Assembly (NCBI GenBank): GCA_900556625.1
Contig: USPQ01000006.1
Location: 5,700-69,699, forward strand
Direction of reading: 5' to 3'
Source: an uncultured Bacteroides sp.
GTDB taxonomy: Bacteria > Bacteroidota > Bacteroidia > Bacteroidales > Bacteroidaceae
DNA length: 64,000 nt
Shown here piece by piece: positions 59,186 to 64,000 of the stretch. Numbering within the stretch: the stretch's first letter is position 1; every line of letters starts with the position of its first letter. Both the position numbers and the translations under genes were made by a program. The notes under the pieces were generated by a model. It had not been told where the DNA came from, did no database searches, and saw only the letters and a program-made list of their open reading frames with translations.

Positions 59186-60038
59186 CGTTCTCTGATTTTA
59201 ATTTTTCAACAATGCGAACCGCTTCCACTGCTTCGCGTACATCATGTACCCGAAGGATGTGAGCGCCTTTCATTAACGCAACGGTATCCAATATAGTTGT
59301 CCCGTTCAACGAATCCTGCGGAGTGCCCCCCAACAATTTATAAATCATAGATTTTCGTGAAACTCCTACCAACAAAGGTAATTCGAATATACGGAACTCT
59401 TCGAGATGTGCCATTAGTTCATAATTATGCTCCAACGTCTTCCCGAACCCGAATCCTGGGTCGAGTATGATATCCTTCACTCCCAAATCACGAAGCTGCT
59501 GAACTTTACGCGCGAAGTAAAGGAAAACGTCCTTTATCAGATTATCATAATGGGGTTCTTTCTGCATATTCTGCGGGGTGCCCTGCATATGCATCATGAT
59601 ATAGGGCACTCCCAGTCCGGCTACTGTCTGAAACATCCGGTCATCCATTTCACCGGCAGCAATATCGTTAATGATAGCAACGCCATACTCGTTTACGCAT
59701 TGCGCTGCTACATCAGCCCGAAAAGTATCTACGGAAATAATAGCCTCCGGATGATTGCGGTTCAGAATCTCCAGACCGGTGCGTAACCGGTTCATTTCTT
59801 CTTCGGCAGAAATATGTTCTGCATTAGGACGCGAAGAATAAGCGCCTATATCGATAATAGCAGCGCCTTCATCAATGATTTGTCGGGCCCGGGCAGCAAT
59901 ATCTTCTTCGGTCTGCATCCGGCTACCGGCATAAAAAGAATCGGGAGTTACATTCAGAATACCCATTACCTGCGGAATGGAGAGATCAAGCAACTGCCCT
60001 TTTACATTTATATAAATAGGAGACGTAGATTTCATCAT
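59175..60038 (-). CDS. folP: Dihydropteroate synthase
   Basis: The 287-residue TIM-barrel enzyme joins pABA to the pterin in folate synthesis and is the sulfonamide target. Signatures present: VMGILNVTPDSFYAGSR (first pterin loop), IIDIGAYSSRPNAEHISAEEEMNRL, SVDTFRADVA, IINDIAAGEMD, DIILDPGFGFGKTLEHNYEL, and GVSRKSMIYKLLGG. The start is placed at 60038 (MMKSTSPIYINV, preceded by an AAAGGA-like site); the frame continues upstream past the -7 element. It is co-transcribed with cdaA. Confidence 0.94.
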   Translation of the reverse strand: MMKSTSPIYINVKGQLLDLSIPQVMGILNVTPDSFYAGSRMQTEEDIAARARQIIDEGAAIIDIGAYSSRPNAEHISAEEEMNRLRTGLEILNRNHPEAIISVDTFRADVAAQCVNEYGVAIINDIAAGEMDDRMFQTVAGLGVPYIMMHMQGTPQNMQKEPHYDNLIKDVFLYFARKVQQLRDLGVKDIILDPGFGFGKTLEHNYELMAHLEEFRIFELPLLVGVSRKSMIYKLLGGTPQDSLNGTTILDTVALMKGAHILRVHDVREAVEAVRIVEKLKSENDVF

Positions 60039-60064
60039 TGACAGTATTCCTTTTAGATTGCCCA

Positions 60065-60123
60065 CAAATGTAGAGAAAAAAAGCAAGCAATCGTACTAAA
60101 AAGAAGAAATAAACGTATATTTG
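60065..60123. promoter_or_regulatory. Divergent promoters: folP (minus) and sensor kinase (plus)
   Basis: The minus strand reads TACATTTG at 60065-60072, 26 nt before the folP ATG. The plus strand reads TATATTTG at 60116-60123, 32 nt before the kinase ATG. Confidence 0.6.
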
Positions 60124-60155
60124 CAAACAACAGAAGAAACCGAAAACATCATACC

Positions 60156-62171
60156 ATGAGCCGGACAGCCCTATCTTTCACCCGATTTCTTTTTTTATTT
60201 TTATTCTTTACCGCTTCTGTAAAAGCCCAGAAAGAAGCTAAAGACTTTAACGTTGACTCTACCCTTTATGCCTATTATCAACGTTGTCAGGAATGCTTAT
60301 TGCAACCCGTTGTACTTAGCATGTCCGATACCTTGTATCGAATGGCAGAGGAACGGCATGATAAACGGATGCAGGCAGTAGCTATTTCCACCCAACTGGA
60401 TTATCATTATTTTCAGGCAACAAATGAAGACAGCATTATCTATTATACCAATAAGGTAAAAGACTTCGCCAAAGCAACCCAACAACCCAAGTATTATTAT
60501 TTCGCATGGTCGAACAGGCTTATTCTATATTATCTGAAAAACGGTAGAACCAATATTGCACTTTATGAAGCGCAAAAGATGCTGAAAGAAGCACAAGAGG
60601 AAGACGACAAAACCGGTCTGTCCCGCTGCTACAACATCATGTCGCAGATTTACACAGTCAAAAGACTGGATTCCATGGCTTTCGAATGGCAATTGAAAGA
60701 AATAGAACTGACGGAGAAATATGATCTGGAAAACTATAACATCTCGCAAACATACAGCCAGATAAGTAGTTATTACATCAATACCAACCAGCCGGAAAAG
60801 GCACTGGAAGCATTGAAAAAGGCGGATGCAACCGCATACTCCCCTACACAAAAAATATCCGTGCAACTGGAATACGTTAATTATTACAGCAAATTCGGAG
60901 ATATGCAGGCAGCCGAGAAAATACTAAACGAATGTAAAACAGCATTTGATCAGGATAAAAGATTATGGTCGATAAAGAAAAGACTATATAATATAGAATA
61001 CGTCTATTATCTGCAATCCAAGCAATACCCAAAGGCACTGGAAGCTGCCAAGAAACAGGAAGCGGAGGAATTAAACCTTAGCGAAAGTATACAGAACAGT
61101 GTCCATTACCTGACGAAAGGAAAAATATACAGCAATATGGGTAATATGAGCGAAGCAATCAAATACCTGCAAATGTATATCGAAGCAGAGGATTCTTTAA
61201 AGATAGCCAATGAACAAATGGCCAGCAGCGAATTTGCCACTCTGCTCGAAGTGGAGAAACTCAATGCCGAAAAAAAGGAATTAATGCTCCAGGCACAGGA
61301 AAAGGAGATACGCAATAAGACGACATTAATCATCTCATTAATTGTTTTGTTAGGTATCCTATTCATGTTCTTATACAGAGAGAATTTCCTGAAACGTAAG
61401 TTGAAAGTTTCGGAAAGCGAACTTAAAATCAGGAATGAAGAGCTCACTATATCCCGGGAGGAATTGCACAAAGCCAAAGATATAGCCGAAGCAAGCAGCC
61501 GGATGAAGACAACGTTTATTGAAAGTATGACACATGAGATTCGTACACCGCTTAATTCGATTGTAGGCTTCTCACAGATTTTAAATGATCATTATAGCAA
61601 TAGTCCGGAAACTCAGGAATTCGTCAAAATCATAGAGAATAATAGTAATGACCTACTCCGGTTAGTTACCGACGTGCTTGCTCTGTCCGAACTCGACCAA
61701 TATGACAAGCTACCTACGAATATCACCACAGACGTCAACGCCATCTGCGAACTTGCTTACGAAGTAGCTAAAAATAAGAGCCAGAAAGGAGTTGAAGTAT
61801 TCTTCAAACCTGAAAGAGAAAGCCTGTTTATACTCAGCAATCAGGAACGTATCTCACAAGTATTGAATAATCTGATGCACAACGCTGCCAAATTCACCTC
61901 GCACGGAAGTATCTGTATAGCGTATTCCATATCGGAAGCTGAAAAGAAGATTGAAATCAGTGTCACCGATACAGGAATGGGGATATCCGCAGACAAACAA
62001 AATTGCGTATTCGAACGTTTCTATAAAGTAAATTCTTTCACACAAGGGACAGGACTAGGACTTTCTATATCCCGAAGTATTGCAGAAAAACTGGGAGGCA
62101 GCCTCCAGATAGATTCTTCTTATACAGACGGATGTCGGATCGTACTAACCTTACCTTTAGTATACGCCTAA
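60156..62171 (+). CDS. TPR-containing membrane sensor histidine kinase
   Basis: The 671-residue kinase has a signal peptide (MSRTALSFTRFLFLFLFFTASVKAQ), a periplasmic TPR-like helical domain (~30-385, with repeats such as YINTNQPEKALEALKKADATAY and YLTKGKIYSNMGNMSEAIKYLQMY), one transmembrane helix (~388-408), a coiled coil, HisKA with His460 in FIESMTHEIRTPLNSIVGFSQIL, and HATPase_c (VLNNLMHNAAKFTSHGS, TDTGMGIS, GTGLGLSISRSIAEKLGG). No receiver domain or regulator gene is adjacent, so its partner must be encoded elsewhere. Such TPR kinases are common in Bacteroides; the signal is unknown. Confidence 0.9.
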   Translation: MSRTALSFTRFLFLFLFFTASVKAQKEAKDFNVDSTLYAYYQRCQECLLQPVVLSMSDTLYRMAEERHDKRMQAVAISTQLDYHYFQATNEDSIIYYTNKVKDFAKATQQPKYYYFAWSNRLILYYLKNGRTNIALYEAQKMLKEAQEEDDKTGLSRCYNIMSQIYTVKRLDSMAFEWQLKEIELTEKYDLENYNISQTYSQISSYYINTNQPEKALEALKKADATAYSPTQKISVQLEYVNYYSKFGDMQAAEKILNECKTAFDQDKRLWSIKKRLYNIEYVYYLQSKQYPKALEAAKKQEAEELNLSESIQNSVHYLTKGKIYSNMGNMSEAIKYLQMYIEAEDSLKIANEQMASSEFATLLEVEKLNAEKKELMLQAQEKEIRNKTTLIISLIVLLGILFMFLYRENFLKRKLKVSESELKIRNEELTISREELHKAKDIAEASSRMKTTFIESMTHEIRTPLNSIVGFSQILNDHYSNSPETQEFVKIIENNSNDLLRLVTDVLALSELDQYDKLPTNITTDVNAICELAYEVAKNKSQKGVEVFFKPERESLFILSNQERISQVLNNLMHNAAKFTSHGSICIAYSISEAEKKIEISVTDTGMGISADKQNCVFERFYKVNSFTQGTGLGLSISRSIAEKLGGSLQIDSSYTDGCRIVLTLPLVYA

Positions 62172-62214
62172 GCAAAAAACCGTCCGAAGCCGTATCTAAT
62201 CCGAAAGAATAGCC

Positions 62215-62222
62215 TATCTTTG
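62215..62222 (+). promoter_or_regulatory. murF promoter -7 element
   Basis: TATCTTTG lies 25 nt before the murF ATG. Confidence 0.6.
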
Positions 62223-62247
62223 CAACGTTTTAATAGATGTTCAGGTT

Positions 62248-63546
62248 ATGAAACTTTCTGCTATTTACCAGATTTTTCTGGATTGTCAATCAGTAACCAC
62301 TGATAGCCGGAATTGTCCGGACGGTTCATTGTTTATCGCTCTGAAAGGCGAGTCATTCAATGGCAATGCCTTTGCCGGAAAAGCGTTGGAAGACGGTTGC
62401 GCATTTGCTATTATTGACGAGGCCCAATATGCCATAGAGGGTGATCGACGATACATACTCGTAAACGACTGCCTGCAAACATTGCAACAGCTAGCCAACT
62501 ATCATCGACGTCAACTCGGAACACGGGTTATCGGTATCACCGGAACCAATGGAAAAACAACAACCAAAGAATTAATCTCCGCCGTTCTTTCTCAAACGCA
62601 TAACATTCTTTATACCCAAGGAAACCTGAACAACCATATCGGAGTGCCAACAACTCTACTCCGGCTGAAACCGGAACATGACCTTGCCGTCATCGAAATG
62701 GGTGCCAATCATCAGGGAGAAATCAAATTCCTTTGTGAAATAGCCGAACCGGATTATGGCATTATAACCAATGTCGGTAAAGCTCACTTGGAAGGATTCG
62801 GTTCTTTTGAAGGTGTAATCAAGACTAAAGGAGAGCTGTATGACTTCCTCCGCAAGAAAGGAAATTCTACAATCTTTATCCACCATGACAATCCCTATCT
62901 GATGAATATAGCCAAAGGATTGAATCTGATTTCTTATGGAAGCGGGGAAGATCTTTATGTCAACGGCTGCATCACAGGGAATTCACCTTATCTCGCTCTC
63001 GAATGGAAGGCAGAAAAGAATGGTGAAATCCACCGGATACGGACGCAGTTAATCGGAGAGTATAATTTCCCCAATGCCCTGGCTGCCATTACAATCGGAC
63101 GGTTCTTCGGGGTGGAAGACCGGAAGATAGACGAAGCGTTGGCCGGATATACACCCCAGAATAATCGTTCACAGCTTAAAGAGACAGCAGACAATACCCT
63201 TATCATTGATGCATACAATGCCAATCCTACCAGTATGGCGGCTGCCCTGCAAAACTTTCGGAATATGACAGTTTCTCACAAAATGCTTATATTGGGGGAC
63301 ATGCGCGAACTGGGCACCGAAAGTCTGAACGAACATCAGAAGATTGTTGATTACATAAAAGAGAGCGACTTTGAAAAAGTATGGCTGGTCGGAGAGCAGT
63401 TTGCATCTGTCTGTCACTCTTTCAAGACGTATGCAAATGTACAAGAGGTCATAAAGGAACTTGAAACAAATAAGCCTAAAGGCTATACCATTCTCATCAA
63501 AGGTTCCAATGGGATCAAACTTAGCTCAACAGTAGAATATTTATAA
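62248..63546 (+). CDS. murF: UDP-N-acetylmuramoyl-tripeptide--D-alanyl-D-alanine ligase
   Basis: The 432-residue Mur ligase adds the D-Ala-D-Ala made by Ddl to the peptidoglycan precursor. Domain I (~1-85) contains VTTDSRNCPDGSLFIALKGESFNGNAFAGKAL; domain II has the P-loop GITGTNGKTTTKELISAVL (~95-112), LNNHIGVPTTLL, and AVIEMGANHQGEIKFLCEIAEPDYGIITNVGKAHLEGFGS; domain III has LIIDAYNANPTSMAAAL and LGDMRELG. All catalytic blocks appear intact. Its stop touches the convergent VanZ-like stop at the very next base. Confidence 0.96.
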   Translation: MKLSAIYQIFLDCQSVTTDSRNCPDGSLFIALKGESFNGNAFAGKALEDGCAFAIIDEAQYAIEGDRRYILVNDCLQTLQQLANYHRRQLGTRVIGITGTNGKTTTKELISAVLSQTHNILYTQGNLNNHIGVPTTLLRLKPEHDLAVIEMGANHQGEIKFLCEIAEPDYGIITNVGKAHLEGFGSFEGVIKTKGELYDFLRKKGNSTIFIHHDNPYLMNIAKGLNLISYGSGEDLYVNGCITGNSPYLALEWKAEKNGEIHRIRTQLIGEYNFPNALAAITIGRFFGVEDRKIDEALAGYTPQNNRSQLKETADNTLIIDAYNANPTSMAAALQNFRNMTVSHKMLILGDMRELGTESLNEHQKIVDYIKESDFEKVWLVGEQFASVCHSFKTYANVQEVIKELETNKPKGYTILIKGSNGIKLSSTVEYL

Positions 63547-63936
63547 TCACTGTTTCATCATTCTTGGACGCACCACATAATAAGCAACCAGACTTGCGAG
63601 CAATGCTCCGGTAGAATTTGCTGCAAAATCCAGCCAGTCTCCTCCACGGTAACTGGTACAGTATTCTTGCAGCAATTCTACACACCCGCTGAACAGCACG
63701 GGGCAGAAGAACGCTCCTACCCAAGCATGCCACAACGGTGCCTCGTCCCGGCGATGTGCACGCAAAAATTCCAGCCACAACATACCTGACATACCGAAAT
63801 ACATACAAATATGAACCAGCTTGTCTAAGTTAGGAATCTCACTCAAATCCGTCTTGGGTGGTTTAAAAAATGAAAGATAAATCACAGTCAGGATTATAAA
63901 AAGTGAGATCGGATATTTCTTAATATAAGATAGCAT
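63547..63936 (-). CDS. VanZ-like family membrane protein
   Basis: The 129-residue protein has four hydrophobic helices: SLFIILTVIYLSFF, LVHICMYFGMSGMLWLEFL, WVGAFFCPVLFSGCVELLQEY and TGALLASLVAYYVV. It carries the VanZ-like signature LDKLVHICMYFGMSG with E-L-L-Q and GGDWLDFAANSTGA. VanZ confers teicoplanin resistance in enterococci, but most relatives are small membrane proteins of unknown job and there is no van cluster here. It starts downstream of a TATATTTG element and is divergent from a gene beyond the window. Confidence 0.85.
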   Translation of the reverse strand: MLSYIKKYPISLFIILTVIYLSFFKPPKTDLSEIPNLDKLVHICMYFGMSGMLWLEFLRAHRRDEAPLWHAWVGAFFCPVLFSGCVELLQEYCTSYRGGDWLDFAANSTGALLASLVAYYVVRPRMMKQ

Positions 63937-63962
63937 ATCTAAATAATATTACATATTTCGTG

Positions 63963-63990
63963 CAAATATAAGTATCATTTTCTATATTTG
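63963..63990. promoter_or_regulatory. Divergent -7 elements at the right edge
   Basis: The minus strand reads TATATTTG at 63963-63970 (26 nt before the VanZ-like ATG). The plus strand reads TATATTTG at 63983-63990, probably serving a gene outside the window. The two are only 12 nt apart, so the promoters overlap. Confidence 0.5.
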
Positions 63991-64000
63991 CACTCTTATA

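Noticed and set aside
63547..63936. Teicoplanin-resistance determinant (VanZ)
   Set aside because: Only the general VanZ-like fold is present and there are no vanHAX or vanRS genes; Gram-negative relatives have no known resistance role.

Overview
The window looks like chromosome of a human-gut-type Bacteroides (B. thetaiotaomicron / B. ovatus group). The evidence is the Bacteroidetes -7 element TAnnTTTG ahead of most transcription units, two SusC/SusD pairs, a one-protein hybrid two-component regulator, NigD-like and DUF4488-like proteins, and an N-succinylornithine carbamoyltransferase in place of ordinary ArgF. No tRNA, rRNA, insertion sequence, prophage or CRISPR array was seen.

1-25145 is mainly housekeeping. 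It holds the 3' end of bamA with two Skp/OmpH chaperones, murI, a DUF2007 gene, proB-proA-argF' plus a secreted unknown, and a six-gene minus-strand operon (PASTA protein, RluD-type pseudouridine synthase, ddl, acyltransferase, NigD-like lipoprotein, rhodanese lipoprotein). Then come rpmH and efp (divergent), an alkaline phosphatase, sufT-like and lpxH, radC, a family-2 glycosyltransferase, pta-ackA, lrgAB-like genes, and DUF2156, TonB-domain and GNAT genes.

25157-58229 is a polysaccharide utilisation locus of about 33 kb. A central HTCS sensor/regulator separates two blocks. The left block encodes two SusC/SusD pairs, a surface lipoprotein, a surface GH16, a GH16-GH43 fusion, a DUF2264 (GH154-like) enzyme, a GH43_24-type exo-enzyme, a BNR_4 beta-propeller enzyme and GH105. 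The right block encodes GH43, GH97, GH51, another GH43 and GH35. Endo-beta-1,3-galactanase-like GH16, Gln-base GH43_24, galactosidase, arabinosidase and uronic-acid enzymes together point to type II arabinogalactan (arabinogalactan protein) as substrate; this is inferred from families, not shown. A motif close to AATTATCATTCAAAAAAGG recurs at the PUL promoters and is a candidate binding site for the HTCS.

58421-64000 returns to core genes: folP-cdaA, a TPR sensor kinase, murF and a VanZ-like gene.

The most unexplained structure is a pair of short intergenic arrays (about 17145-17302 and 49879-50004). In both, palindromes of the form GAAAC-N4/6-GTTTC recur at an exact 22-nt period with unrelated 6-8 nt spacers, and the two arrays start with similar sequence. 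They match no element type I can name.
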